A DNA stretch of 64,000 bases from Arenibacter troitsensis (GTDB lineage Bacteria > Bacteroidota > Bacteroidia > Flavobacteriales > Flavobacteriaceae). Position 1 is the first letter of the stretch. Each line of letters starts with the position of its first letter. Below, one piece after another: positions 35,508 to 44,647 of this stretch. Location of the stretch: the NCBI RefSeq assembly GCF_900177645.1, contig NZ_FXAO01000001.1, positions 708,712-772,711 of the forward strand, given 5' to 3'. The position numbers and the translations under genes are program-made. Below the pieces are notes generated by a model that made no database searches, had not been told where the DNA came from, and was given only the letters and a program-made list of their open reading frames with translations.

Positions 35508-36047
35508 ATGAGTCAAAAAGTATTACTTTCTTCCAAAGAAATAAATATTATCCTGCATCGCCTGGCCTGTCAATTATTAGAAAACCATCTCGATTTTAAA
35601 AATACCGTTCTTATAGGGATACAACCTAGGGGAATATTTTTGGCTTCCCGCCTGGCCAAGATCCTTAAAGAGGATTATGGGGTGAAAAACATCGATTTGG
35701 GATTTTTGGACATCACATTCTATCGTGATGATTTTAGGAGAGGTGATAAGACTTTGGAAGCCAATAAGACCAAAATTGATTTTCTTGTAGAGGATAAGAA
35801 AGTGGTCTTTGTGGATGATGTTCTTTATACCGGTAGAAGTATAAGGGCAGCCTTAACGGCCATACAGTCTTTTGGAAGGCCGTTGGAAATAGAATTGTTG
35901 ACATTGATCGATAGGCGTTTTAGTAGGCATTTGCCTATTCAGCCCAATTATAGGGGGCGGCAAGTAGATGCTATAAATGGTGAAAAAGTTAAGGTAATGT
36001 GGGAGGAAAATGATGGGGAGGATGTAATATATTTAGTAAAGACATAG
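35508..36047 (+). CDS. pyrR: PyrR: pyr regulator / uracil phosphoribosyltransferase
   Basis: 179 aa from ATG 35508; the frame is open upstream but the added residues are not family-like and precede the promoter box. The PRPP-binding loop VVFVDDVLYTGRSIRAA is at about 96-112, and the N-terminal IGIQPRGIFLASRL segment and C-terminal LPIQPNYRGRQVDA are typical PyrR. In Firmicutes PyrR attenuates pyr operons by binding leader RNA and has weak UPRTase activity; whether the RNA role exists in Bacteroidota is unproven. Next gene is pyrB, 2 bp downstream. Confidence 0.93.
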   Translation: MSQKVLLSSKEINIILHRLACQLLENHLDFKNTVLIGIQPRGIFLASRLAKILKEDYGVKNIDLGFLDITFYRDDFRRGDKTLEANKTKIDFLVEDKKVVFVDDVLYTGRSIRAALTAIQSFGRPLEIELLTLIDRRFSRHLPIQPNYRGRQVDAINGEKVKVMWEENDGEDVIYLVKT

Positions 36048-36049
36048 GT

Positions 36050-36976
36050 ATGGGCGAATTAAGTGTAAAACACTTGTTGGGAATCAAGTATCTGAAAGAA
36101 TCGGATATTCAGCTCATTTTTGAAACTGCAGATCACTTTAAGGAGGTGATTAACCGATCCATCAAAAAAGTTCCTTCCCTACGAGATATTACCATAGCCA
36201 ATATATTTTTTGAAAACAGTACACGTACACGACTTTCCTTTGAGTTGGCGGAAAAGAGGTTGTCCGCAGATGTTGTTAACTTCTCAGCAGCACAGTCTTC
36301 GGTCAAAAAAGGGGAGACCTTGATAGATACGGTCAATAACATTCTTTCCATGAAGGTGGATATGGTGGTAATGCGCCATCCCAATCCTGGAGCTGGAATA
36401 TTTCTTTCCAAGCATGTAAAAGCGTCTATTGTCAATGCCGGTGATGGCGCCCATGAACATCCCACCCAAGCCTTGTTGGACTCCTATTCCATTAGGGAAA
36501 AATTGGGAGACGTAGCGGGAAAAAATGTGGTCATCGTGGGGGATATTCTTCATTCAAGAGTGGCACTTTCCAATATTTTTGCCCTGCAATTACAGGGTGC
36601 CAACGTGAAGGTCTGTGGGCCCAAAACATTGCTGCCCAAACATATAGAGTCTTTGGGCGTCACCGTAGAAACCAATTTGCGAAAAGCGCTGAATTGGTGC
36701 GATGTAGCCAATATGCTGCGTATTCAGAATGAACGGTTGGATATTAGTTACTTTCCTACAACAAGGGAGTACACCCAGCAATTTGGGGTAAATAAGGCCT
36801 TGTTGAACAGTTTGGACAAGGAAATTGTAATAATGCACCCGGGTCCCATTAACCGTGGAGTGGAAATAACCAGTGATGTAGCGGATTCCAAACAATCCAT
36901 TATATTGAACCAGGTAGAAAATGGGGTAGCCATACGTATGGCAGTGATTTATTTATTGGCGTCAAAAATTAAATAA
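36050..36976 (+). CDS. pyrB: Aspartate carbamoyltransferase catalytic chain
   Basis: 308 aa. The carbamoyl-phosphate site FENSTRTRLSFE is at about 54-65, the HPTQALLD motif near 137-144, and the aspartate-binding loop region HPGPINRGVEI near 265. It condenses carbamoyl phosphate and aspartate to carbamoyl aspartate in pyrimidine synthesis. It follows pyrR by 2 bp and no pyrI is adjacent. Normal length. Confidence 0.96.
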   Translation: MGELSVKHLLGIKYLKESDIQLIFETADHFKEVINRSIKKVPSLRDITIANIFFENSTRTRLSFELAEKRLSADVVNFSAAQSSVKKGETLIDTVNNILSMKVDMVVMRHPNPGAGIFLSKHVKASIVNAGDGAHEHPTQALLDSYSIREKLGDVAGKNVVIVGDILHSRVALSNIFALQLQGANVKVCGPKTLLPKHIESLGVTVETNLRKALNWCDVANMLRIQNERLDISYFPTTREYTQQFGVNKALLNSLDKEIVIMHPGPINRGVEITSDVADSKQSIILNQVENGVAIRMAVIYLLASKIK

Positions 36977-36983
36977 TAGGTCT

Positions 36984-37316
36984 ATGATTTTGGATAAAGA
37001 AGGGAATGTAACTACGGTTCTTCAAGAAAATATCTCATTAAGCAAGTTTCTTGCCAATTTTAAGGATGTGTATCCTAAGATTAAGAACGATCATATTATT
37101 GTAAATCTTTTTTCATTTTCCAAACTGACTTCCAATGATGTTTTGGAATTTTTGGAACTCTCCGATGCCCATCGAAAAACCAAAAAATCTTTCGTTTTGG
37201 TAACCGGAAAAGTATCCTATGATGAGGTTCCGGATAGTATTTGTGTGGTGCCTACGATTCAAGAGGCAAAGGATATTATAGAAATGGAGGAGATTGAAAG
37301 GGACTTGGAACTTTAA
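36984..37316 (+). CDS. Small STAS-like protein of unknown function
   Basis: 110 aa, soluble, alpha-beta in character: IIVNLFSFSKLTSNDVLEF, KSFVLVTG and an acidic C-terminal helix (KDIIEMEEIERDLEL). This strand-helix order suggests a STAS-like or anti-anti-sigma-like fold. In flavobacterial genomes this gene is regularly next to ribonuclease Z and can inherit that name by error; it has none of the metallo-beta-lactamase motifs. It is 7 bp after pyrB and 145 bp before rnz. Function unknown. Confidence 0.7.
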   Translation: MILDKEGNVTTVLQENISLSKFLANFKDVYPKIKNDHIIVNLFSFSKLTSNDVLEFLELSDAHRKTKKSFVLVTGKVSYDEVPDSICVVPTIQEAKDIIEMEEIERDLEL

Positions 37317-37461
37317 GTATATATAATTTATAAGTGATAGTGGAAGAAAGATCGTAATTAAATGGGCGGCCACATTTATTGGGTTGTTATTGTCCATTAG
37401 GGGTCTTTAAAATATAATAAGGGAATGATCTTCCATTTTCCACTTTCAATATTTCATTTTT

Positions 37462-38367
37462 ATGAAACTAACCGTATTGGGTTGTTATGCAGCAACACCA
37501 AGATCTTTGAACAATCCTACATCACAAGTATTAGAGATTAAGAATCAATTGTTTTTGATAGACTGTGGAGAAGGGACACAGGTGCAATTGCGCAAGAGCA
37601 AGATTAAGTTTTCCCGAATCAATCATATTTTGATATCACATTTGCACGGGGACCATTTTTTTGGATTGCCGGGGTTGATATCTACTTTTAGGTTATTGGG
37701 CAGAACAAATGAATTGCATGTTTATGGTCCAAAAGGAATTAAGGAAGCGATTACCCTATTTCTCAAATTAGGGGATTCATGGACCAATTACCCCCTTGTT
37801 TTTCACGAATTGACTTCAACGGAGCCCGAAAGGATTTATGGGGATGATAAGGTGTCCATTACCACAATTCCATTGGAACACAGGGTATATACCAATGGTT
37901 TTCTGATTAGGGAACAACTGGCAGAGCGAAAATTGAATGTTAAAGCCGTGGCCAAATACAAAATAGACAAGTGCTATTTTCAGAATATTAAGAGCGGCAA
38001 GGACATTGTTTTGGATAATAATACGGTTATCCCCAATGCCTTGTTGACGTTTGACCCTCCAGCTCCCAAAAGTTATGCGTTTTGTAGTGACACGGCCTTT
38101 TCCAAAAGAATTATTCCTTGGATACAGAATGTAGACGTGTTATACCATGAGGCTACGTTCTTGGAGACCGAAAAAAGATTGGCCCCGAAAACAAAACATG
38201 CAACCGCCAAAGAGGCCGCTACCATTGCCAAAGAAGCCAATGTAGGGATGTTGATATTGGGACATTTTTCCACTAGATATCAATCTTTGGACCTGTTTAA
38301 GGAAGAGGCCAAGACCATATTTTCAAATGTGGAACTTGCGGACGATGGTAAGGAGTTTGATCTTTAG
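37462..38367 (+). CDS. rnz: Ribonuclease Z (tRNA 3' endonuclease)
   Basis: 301 aa. The metallo-beta-lactamase motif SHLHGDHFFGLPG gives His60, His62, Asp64 and His65. Later metal ligands are in SDTAFS and ILGHFSTRY. The PxKxxN-like N-terminal turn (CYAATPRSLNNPTS) supports tRNase Z. It cuts pre-tRNAs 3' of the discriminator base. Short (single-domain) form, full length. Confidence 0.95.
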   Translation: MKLTVLGCYAATPRSLNNPTSQVLEIKNQLFLIDCGEGTQVQLRKSKIKFSRINHILISHLHGDHFFGLPGLISTFRLLGRTNELHVYGPKGIKEAITLFLKLGDSWTNYPLVFHELTSTEPERIYGDDKVSITTIPLEHRVYTNGFLIREQLAERKLNVKAVAKYKIDKCYFQNIKSGKDIVLDNNTVIPNALLTFDPPAPKSYAFCSDTAFSKRIIPWIQNVDVLYHEATFLETEKRLAPKTKHATAKEAATIAKEANVGMLILGHFSTRYQSLDLFKEEAKTIFSNVELADDGKEFDL

Positions 38368-38411
38368 TCCAGAGAAATCCCAATAATTTTGTGGCAGAGG
38401 TAAAGTGTGTT

Positions 38412-38540
38412 GATTTAAAGAAGTTTATAATTGATTTGGTGTTTTATGGGCGATGTAAAAAAATGAGCAGGACACGAATCCATGGATAGTTCATCCTTAC
38501 CTTTTCAAATTCGCACTTAACTTTTGGGATTGATGCTACA
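38412..38540. repeat. Dispersed intergenic element, copy A
   Basis: This stretch aligns with 57534-57667. Shared blocks are GATTTAAAGAA, then GGGCGATG followed by an A run and ATGA-CAG-ACAC, then TTTTTCA/GTAATTC-CAC, and finally AACTTTTGGGATTGAT. The distance from GGGCGATG to the last block is 87 nt here and 85 nt in the other copy. The hairpin seen in copy B is degraded here. No protein-coding sense in any frame. It fills most of the 289-bp gap between rnz and pdxH. Confidence 0.75.
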
Positions 38541-38598
38541 TAGGGCTTCCTTCGGTTTTTGGAGATTAAAAAAACTACACTTAGTTTTCGTGTTTCAG

Positions 38599-38630
38599 TT
38601 TGTTTTGTGCAATTTTGTATAGTAACTTTT
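38599..38630 (+). promoter_or_regulatory. Promoter-like boxes upstream of pdxH
   Basis: TTTG at 38599-38602 and TAACTTTT at 38623-38630 are spaced 20 nt apart, one base from each ideal (19-nt spacing, final G). They end 26 nt before the pdxH ATG. Confidence 0.5.
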
Positions 38631-38656
38631 CGCGCTAATAATATCCAAGAGTACTT

Positions 38657-39304
38657 ATGCAAAAAGACCTAGGGAATTACAGGAAATCCTATGAAAAAAG
38701 CTCGCTTTCAGAAGAAGTTATTTCGGATAACCCTATGGAGTTATTTCAAAAATGGTTCTATGAGGTCGAGGCATCGGATGGGGTGGATGAACCCAATGCC
38801 ATGACGGTCTCTACCATTGGCTTGGACGGGTTTCCAAAGAATAGGGTGGTATTGCTGAAAAAGTATACCTATGAAGGTTTTATTTTTTATACTAATTACG
38901 AAAGTGAAAAAGGAAGGGCCATAACCCAAAACCCCAATGTTTGCATTTCTTTTTTTTGGCCCAATATGGAAAGGCAGATCATAATTAAGGGTAGGGCCGA
39001 GAAAATAGCTGAAAATTTATCTGATGGCTATTTTGAATCGCGACCCGATGGCAGTAAACTGGGTGCAATAGTATCCAAACAGAGCGAGGTGGTCCCGAAT
39101 AGGGAATATCTGGAGAAGAAATTAAAGGATTTGGAGAAGGAATATGAAAATAAGGAGATAGTTCGTCCCAAATACTGGGGCGGATTTATGGTAAGGCCTG
39201 TGTCCATTGAATTCTGGCAAGGACGTCCCAATAGATTGCATGATAGGATACGTTACAGCCTGCAGGCCAATTACGATTGGAAAATTGAAAGGTTGGCCCC
39301 GTGA
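38657..39304 (+). CDS. pdxH: Pyridoxamine 5'-phosphate oxidase
   Basis: 215 aa. FMN-binding residues lie in PKNRVVLLKKYTYEGFIFYTNYESEKG. SKQSEVV and FWQGRPNRLHDR near the C-terminus are the PdxH signature, and the protein ends with ERLAP as usual. It oxidises pyridoxamine or pyridoxine 5'-phosphate to pyridoxal 5'-phosphate. Full length. The following gene begins 134 bp downstream. Confidence 0.96.
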   Translation: MQKDLGNYRKSYEKSSLSEEVISDNPMELFQKWFYEVEASDGVDEPNAMTVSTIGLDGFPKNRVVLLKKYTYEGFIFYTNYESEKGRAITQNPNVCISFFWPNMERQIIIKGRAEKIAENLSDGYFESRPDGSKLGAIVSKQSEVVPNREYLEKKLKDLEKEYENKEIVRPKYWGGFMVRPVSIEFWQGRPNRLHDRIRYSLQANYDWKIERLAP

Positions 39305-39438
39305 GGCTTGGATAGCGCATTGGATAAGAATGGTAATGGGGCTGTATGAATCAATATGTGGAAAAGGTAATGAACAATTATTAACGCCATCAATTTTTGG
39401 TTTTCTTTTATTGAAATGGATTAAAATGTTTTAAACGT

Positions 39439-39921
39439 ATGAAAACGCTAATATTGGTAAGGCACGGAAAATCGTCCTGGGAATATAATGTTTCGGATAG
39501 GGATAGGCCCTTAATGGAGAGGGGTATCAAGGATGTTAATAAGGTGGCCAAGGAATTTTTATCCAATTCAATACCTATTGATGCAGCTTATTCCAGTCCT
39601 GCCAATAGGGCTTTGCATACGGCAATGATTTTTTTAAGAGCCATAAACTTTCCCTTTACAAAATTTGAACTGTCCAATGAACTTTATGATTTTTCCGGTG
39701 AGGATGTATACCGCTTTATAAAAGGATTGAACAATGACAAGGATACGGTAGTTATTTTTGGACACAATGAAGCCTTTACGCATATTGCCAATTCTCTAGG
39801 AAACATGTATATTGACAATGTTCCCACTAGTGGATTGGTACAATTAAAATTTGACACAAACGATTGGAGTGCCGTAACAAAAGGAATTACCGCACAGACA
39901 CTTTTTCCAAAACAATTATAA
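39439..39921 (+). CDS. SixA-type histidine phosphatase
   Basis: 160 aa. The catalytic motif LVRHGKSSW has the phospho-accepting His9; the second arginine is in SSPANRALHTA and the second His in IFGHNEAF. Sequence and size match SixA, which removes phosphate from phosphohistidine proteins; other roles for RHG-family phosphatases are possible. It is 2 bp upstream of ppk1 and probably co-transcribed with it, hinting at a link with polyphosphate or phosphate signalling. Confidence 0.88.
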   Translation: MKTLILVRHGKSSWEYNVSDRDRPLMERGIKDVNKVAKEFLSNSIPIDAAYSSPANRALHTAMIFLRAINFPFTKFELSNELYDFSGEDVYRFIKGLNNDKDTVVIFGHNEAFTHIANSLGNMYIDNVPTSGLVQLKFDTNDWSAVTKGITAQTLFPKQL

Positions 39922-39923
39922 GA

Positions 39924-42002
39924 ATGATCAAGAGTAAAAATCAATATATAAATAGAGAAATTAGTTGGTTAAGTTTTAATGAGAGGGTTTTACAGGAAAG
40001 TGCGGACAAGAATGTTCCTTTAATAGAGCGACTCCGATTTTTGGGGATATTTTCCAATAATTTGGACGAATTTTTTAAGGTAAGGTATGCAACGGTTAAA
40101 AGAATTGTAGAAGCAGGCAGAACCGGGAAAAGTGTTCTGGGAGGGGAAACCGCAAAGGATCTACTTGAGGAAATTACCGAAATCGTTATTAAGCAGCAGA
40201 CCAAAAGCTTAAAAATACTTAGCGATATTGAAAAGGAATTGGAAACCCAGAATATTTTTTTGATCAATGAAAAAAAAATAACGGAATCCCAATGTGCCTT
40301 TATTAAAAATTATTTTATTGAAAAGGTCAGTCCGGTCTTAATGACCATAATTTTGAACGACTTGGCCGGCTTCCCTATGCTGAAGGATACAGCGGCCTAT
40401 CTGGCGGTAAAATTGATCTTAAAGAAACAGCCCGATAGCAAATCCAATTTTAAGGAAAAACGATACGCTCTTATAGAAATCCCTAAAGGTATAGATCGAT
40501 TTGTGGTGTTGCCCAAGGAAGGCGATAAAAACTATATCATCATTCTCGATGATCTTATAAGGTATTGCCTGGGGAGTATTTTTAATATGTTCGACTATGA
40601 ATCCATATCGGCCCATATGATCAAAATTACCCGTGATGCCGAGCTGGACATGGACAATGACCTGAGCAAGAGTTTTATTGAAAAGATATCATCAAGTGTA
40701 GAGCATCGGAAAATAAGTGATCCCGTGCGTTTTGTGTACGATAAAAGTATTGGTAAGGATACCCTCGATTTCCTAAAGGACAAGATGGACATTGAGGATA
40801 CGGACAGTGTAATTCCGGGAGGTAGATATCACAATAGGCGAGACTATATGGGCTTTCCAAGTTTGGGCAGAAATGATCTAATGTACGATAAGATATCCCC
40901 ATTGCCCATAAAAGGAATATCATTGGAAGGCAGCCTTTTTGAGCGGGTTGCCGAAAAGGATTTCCTGCAGTATACCCCATACCAGACTTTTTCTTATATC
41001 ATTAAGTTTTTAAGGGAAGCTGCCCTAGATCCCAAGGTAAGAAATATCAAGATTACGGTCTATAGATTGGCAGATAACTCCCAGGTGGCGGCATCCTTGA
41101 TCAATGCTGTAAAAAATGGAAAGCACGTTACGGTGCAGATAGAATTGCAGGCTAGGTTCGACGAGCAGGCCAATATTGAATATGCGGAACAATTACAGGC
41201 GGAAGGGGTGAAGCTTATATTCGGTGTACGCGGTTTAAAAGTGCATAGCAAAATATGTCTTGTAGAACGGGAAGAAGGAGCGCATATTAAACGCTATGGG
41301 TTTATTAGTACCGGAAATTTCAATGAATCAACGGCCCGTATCTATACGGATTATACCTTGTTCACGGCACATGATGGGGTATTGAAGGAATTGAACAAGG
41401 TTTTCGATTTCTTTGAGACTACCTATAAGATCAATAAATACAAACATCTGATAGTTTCTCCCCACTACACCAAAAATGTGTTCAAGAAGTTGATCGATAA
41501 GGAAATTCAAAATGCCAAAGCGGGCAAAGAAGCCTATATTAAGATAAAAATGAACAGCTTTACCTCCTATAAAATGGTAGATAAACTGTATGAAGCCAGC
41601 AGGGCGGGAGTAAAAATTCAGCTTATTATCAGGGGTATTTGCTGTTTGGTGCCAGGTGTTAAGGGGATGAGTGAGAATATAGAGGCTATTAGTATTGTAG
41701 ATAAATTTTTGGAGCATCCAAGGGTCTTCATTTTTGGAAACGATGGTAATTCCAAGGTATATATTTCCTCGGCCGATTGGATGACCAGAAATTTGGATTA
41801 CCGTGTAGAAGTTGGTGTGCCTATTTATGATGCTGACGTTAAACAGGAGCTTCTGGATACTTTCGATATTTCTTGGAAGGATAACGTGAAGGCCAGGATG
41901 TTTTCTGAAAGGCACGATAATGCCTACAGAAAGAACAATAATCCCAAAGTGCGTTCACAATTCGCCACCTATGATTATTACCTTAATAAATTGAATTCCT
42001 AA
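39924..42002 (+). CDS. ppk1: Polyphosphate kinase 1
   Basis: 692 aa from ATG 39924; the open frame upstream overlaps the phosphatase gene and is not conserved. The N-terminal domain opens NREISWLSFNERVLQES, as in all PPK1. The catalytic C-terminal domain has the autophosphorylated His441 in KVHSKICLVER and the second conserved region FISTGNFNESTARIYTD. It reversibly makes polyphosphate from ATP. Membrane-associated in other bacteria. Followed after 16 bp by the exopolyphosphatase. Confidence 0.97.
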   Translation: MIKSKNQYINREISWLSFNERVLQESADKNVPLIERLRFLGIFSNNLDEFFKVRYATVKRIVEAGRTGKSVLGGETAKDLLEEITEIVIKQQTKSLKILSDIEKELETQNIFLINEKKITESQCAFIKNYFIEKVSPVLMTIILNDLAGFPMLKDTAAYLAVKLILKKQPDSKSNFKEKRYALIEIPKGIDRFVVLPKEGDKNYIIILDDLIRYCLGSIFNMFDYESISAHMIKITRDAELDMDNDLSKSFIEKISSSVEHRKISDPVRFVYDKSIGKDTLDFLKDKMDIEDTDSVIPGGRYHNRRDYMGFPSLGRNDLMYDKISPLPIKGISLEGSLFERVAEKDFLQYTPYQTFSYIIKFLREAALDPKVRNIKITVYRLADNSQVAASLINAVKNGKHVTVQIELQARFDEQANIEYAEQLQAEGVKLIFGVRGLKVHSKICLVEREEGAHIKRYGFISTGNFNESTARIYTDYTLFTAHDGVLKELNKVFDFFETTYKINKYKHLIVSPHYTKNVFKKLIDKEIQNAKAGKEAYIKIKMNSFTSYKMVDKLYEASRAGVKIQLIIRGICCLVPGVKGMSENIEAISIVDKFLEHPRVFIFGNDGNSKVYISSADWMTRNLDYRVEVGVPIYDADVKQELLDTFDISWKDNVKARMFSERHDNAYRKNNNPKVRSQFATYDYYLNKLNS

Positions 42003-42018
42003 ATAAAGAACAGCAACT

Positions 42019-42906
42019 TTGAAAGTAAGGAAATACGCCGCCATAGATATTGGCTCCAACGCTATACGTTTACTTACCCATAACGTAATTGAAGAAGAGG
42101 GGAAAGATACCCTATTTAGGAAAAGCGCCTTGGTAAGATTGCCCATAAGGCTTGGGGAGGATGTGTTTAAAAATGGGACTATTTCCAAGCGTAATGAAGA
42201 GCGTTTGTTGAATGCGATGAAGGCCTTTCAGCTCTTGATGGAAGTGCATGGGGTTGAAAAATATATGGCCTGTGCTACATCGGCTATGAGGGAGGCAGAT
42301 AATGGGCCGCTGGTCATCGATAATATCTTAGAGGCTTCAGGGGTACATATTCAACTGATAGACGGGGAAAGGGAGGCTTCCATTATAGCCTCTACAGACC
42401 TTAAGAATTTAATAAGAAAGGATGAAGCTTATCTTTATATAGATGTGGGCGGTGGTAGTACGGAGTTCACGGTCTTTTCCGAAGGGAAAATAAAAATTTC
42501 GGAATCCTTTAAGATTGGAACCGTTCGGTTACTGAATGGTATGGTAGACGACTCTATGTGGGACCAACTGGAACTTTGGCTTAAGAAACACGTTAAGGGA
42601 TTGCCCAATCTCTCGATCATTGGTTCTGGGGGAAATATTAATAAACTGCATAAAATGTCGGGCCGAAAGGAAGGGGAGTCCTTGTCCTATATTTGGTTAA
42701 GGGCGCAATATCATTTTCTTAAAAGCTTGACTTTTGAGGAAAGGGTATCAGAATTGGGACTGAATCCTGATAGGGCCGACGTTATTATTCCTGCTACCCA
42801 AATTTTTGTTTCCTCGGCAAAGTGGATAGGAGCCAAAAAAATTCATGTACCCAAAATAGGATTGTCGGACGGGATTATTAAAACCCTGTACTATAACAAA
42901 GACTAA
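42019..42906 (+). CDS. Ppx/GppA-type exopolyphosphatase, TTG start
   Basis: 295 aa. ASKHA phosphatase motifs are AAIDIGSNAIRLL at about 6-18 and YIDVGGGSTEF at about 139-149, with the conserved MREA-type turn (SAMREADNG) between. It lacks the C-terminal HD domain of E. coli Ppx, so it is the short form. It degrades polyphosphate from the ends or hydrolyses pppGpp. The start codon is TTG at 42019, right before KVRKYAAIDIGSN; no ATG lies between the ppk1 stop and the first motif. It directly follows ppk1. Confidence 0.9.
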   Translation: MKVRKYAAIDIGSNAIRLLTHNVIEEEGKDTLFRKSALVRLPIRLGEDVFKNGTISKRNEERLLNAMKAFQLLMEVHGVEKYMACATSAMREADNGPLVIDNILEASGVHIQLIDGEREASIIASTDLKNLIRKDEAYLYIDVGGGSTEFTVFSEGKIKISESFKIGTVRLLNGMVDDSMWDQLELWLKKHVKGLPNLSIIGSGGNINKLHKMSGRKEGESLSYIWLRAQYHFLKSLTFEERVSELGLNPDRADVIIPATQIFVSSAKWIGAKKIHVPKIGLSDGIIKTLYYNKD

Positions 42907-42960
42907 TAAATTTTTGGTCCCTGTGGCGGTTATATAGGTCCTTTTTAGTGGGAATAAAGT

Positions 42961-43542
42961 TTAGCCGTGCACGGTTTCTGTATTGCCTAAATCTTTCATG
43001 ATGGATGCTTCATAGGTTAGTAGAGCGTCCCATTTCTTATCTACCTCCTTACGGTCGCCATATTTGCGAGCGAAGTTTAAAAACATGGTGTAATGCCCCG
43101 CCTCACTGATCATAAGTTTATGGTAAAAATCTGCCAGTTCTTTATCCTGTAATTGTTCTGATAGCAGTCTAAAACGCTCACAGCTGCGGGCTTCGATTAA
43201 TGCCGCATATAATAAACGATGCACCAACTGCGTGGTTCTGCTGCCTCCTTTTGGAAAAAACTTCAATAGGGCTATTACATAGTCGTCCTTTCTGTCCCTT
43301 CCCAATGTTTTGCCACGGGCCAATATACGGTCGTGTACCATTTTAAAATGTCCCATTTCCTCTCTGGACAAGGCTATCATTTCTTGGGTAAGTTCCGTAT
43401 ATTCGGGAAAACTCACAATTAAGGAAATGGCCGTGCTAGCTGCCTTTTGCTCACAATAGGCATGATCTGTTAATATTTCATCTATATTCTTTTCAACAAT
43501 ATTGACCCATCTTGGATCTGTGGGTAACTTTAAACCTAACAT
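42961..43542 (-). CDS. miaE: tRNA-(ms2io6A)-hydroxylase
   Basis: 193 aa, ferritin-like di-iron protein. Metal-ligand helices: HAYCEQKAASTAI, REEMGHFKMVHDR, EARSCERFRLL and SEAGHYTMFLNFAR, with the paired E-x2-H motifs in the second and last. MiaE hydroxylates the isopentenyl group of ms2i6A37 in tRNA. An inverted repeat (TTTCTATTT / AAATAGAAA, 43551-43571) sits 8 nt in front of its start codon. Convergent with the ppx gene. Confidence 0.92.
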   Translation of the reverse strand: MLGLKLPTDPRWVNIVEKNIDEILTDHAYCEQKAASTAISLIVSFPEYTELTQEMIALSREEMGHFKMVHDRILARGKTLGRDRKDDYVIALLKFFPKGGSRTTQLVHRLLYAALIEARSCERFRLLSEQLQDKELADFYHKLMISEAGHYTMFLNFARKYGDRKEVDKKWDALLTYEASIMKDLGNTETVHG

Positions 43543-43550
43543 AGCTCAAT

Positions 43551-43571
43551 TTTCTATTTCAAAAATAGAAA
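43551..43571. repeat. 9-bp perfect inverted repeat in front of miaE
   Basis: Arms TTTCTATTT and AAATAGAAA are separated by 3 nt and lie 8 nt before the miaE start codon (minus strand). It may be an operator or a leader hairpin affecting translation. Confidence 0.5.
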
Positions 43572-43719
43572 GAATACCATAAACCGCGGTAATTAATGCT
43601 GATATAGTTTTATATTTAAGCCTTCTTTGTAGGCAAGGTGCGATAATTTGGATCGCGCATGGGCTTACTATATGTTTTATTTGAATTTATGGTTTAACAC
43701 GGGATAAATATATTGTAAT

Positions 43720-44577
43720 ATGTTATTTGAAAATATCGGTGCCCAGCTTCTCAAAATTTTAGAAGATAATGTGGATAAGGAAAATAAGCAATGGTTGTTG
43801 TCTAAAATTGAAGGCATTGTGGAATCTGAGTCCACAAAGGATCTATATCTGACCTATAGCTTGGTGCCTACAAAAATAAGATCGGAAAAGGATCTGTCGC
43901 TTGTATTGGATGATAAGGAATTAAAGGCTTATTTGGAAATTCAACATGCAAACCTTCAGCAAATAGGTAGAATTTACTTGCTTTACAAGGTGTTGGAAGC
44001 CAAGGAAGATTTTTTTAAGGCCAAGGTGGCCAATATTATTGAAGTGGCGGATAAGAGTGAACTGGAAACCTTCCTCAAATTTTTGGTGTTGTTGCCCCAC
44101 CCCGAAAATTATAAGGTACAGGCTGTTGAGGCACTAAGGACCAATATCTCCACCGTTTTTGATGCTATTGCCTTGAATAATCCTTACCCGGCACTTTACT
44201 TTAATGAACAGCAGTGGAACCAGATGTACCTTAAGGCGGCTTTTATGCAGCAAAACCTTAATGAGATTGTACAGGTGGAAAAAAGAGGAAACAAGGAACT
44301 TGCGAGAATCATTTCCGATTACGCCCACGAGCGCTGGGCGGCATCAAGGGAAATTGACCCCTGTTTTTGGAGGCCAGTGAGTAATTTTATGAACGAAAAA
44401 ATTATAAAGGACATGAAGCGACTCTTTTCCAGTGATAATATTGCTGAAAGAAAAGCGGCCGCCTTATGTTGTTACCACTCCAATTCAAGTGAAGCCAAAG
44501 AAATTTTGGCAAGCTTTACAGAGCTTATAAACGGAATTGAAAATGGAAGTATTACTTGGCAGAACATCAAAGAATAG
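43720..44577 (+). CDS. eboA: EboA domain protein
   Basis: 285 aa, no signal peptide or transmembrane helix. The sequence is alpha-helical and repeat-like (FLKFLVLLPHPENYKVQAVEALR, NPYPALYFNEQQWNQMYLKAAFM, HERWAASREIDPCFWRPVSNF), with the ALYFNE, QMxLKA and CFWRPV blocks that mark the EboA family. EboA is a protein of unknown biochemistry encoded with EboB-F. In cyanobacteria the ebo genes are needed for export of the scytonemin precursor to the periplasm. Here eboA is separated from eboB-F by about 4.3 kb and ends at its own terminator. Confidence 0.88.
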   Translation: MLFENIGAQLLKILEDNVDKENKQWLLSKIEGIVESESTKDLYLTYSLVPTKIRSEKDLSLVLDDKELKAYLEIQHANLQQIGRIYLLYKVLEAKEDFFKAKVANIIEVADKSELETFLKFLVLLPHPENYKVQAVEALRTNISTVFDAIALNNPYPALYFNEQQWNQMYLKAAFMQQNLNEIVQVEKRGNKELARIISDYAHERWAASREIDPCFWRPVSNFMNEKIIKDMKRLFSSDNIAERKAAALCCYHSNSSEAKEILASFTELINGIENGSITWQNIKE

Positions 44578-44589
44578 CCTTACTTCAAA

Positions 44590-44630
44590 AAAGCGACTCA
44601 GTATCACTACTGAGCCGCTTTTATTTTTTT
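44590..44630 (+). terminator. Intrinsic terminator after eboA
   Basis: Stem AAAGCG then CTCAGTA paired with TACTGAG then CGCTTT, with one mismatch and a TCAC loop, followed by TTATTTTTTT. It starts 13 bp after the eboA stop codon and should stop transcription before the rest of the ebo genes. Confidence 0.9.
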
Positions 44631-44647
44631 ATTGGATGTTAGAAGGC

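Noticed and set aside
41328-41915. 195-codon open frame antisense to ppk1
   Set aside because: Lies wholly inside the conserved Ppk1 catalytic domain and shows no family features.
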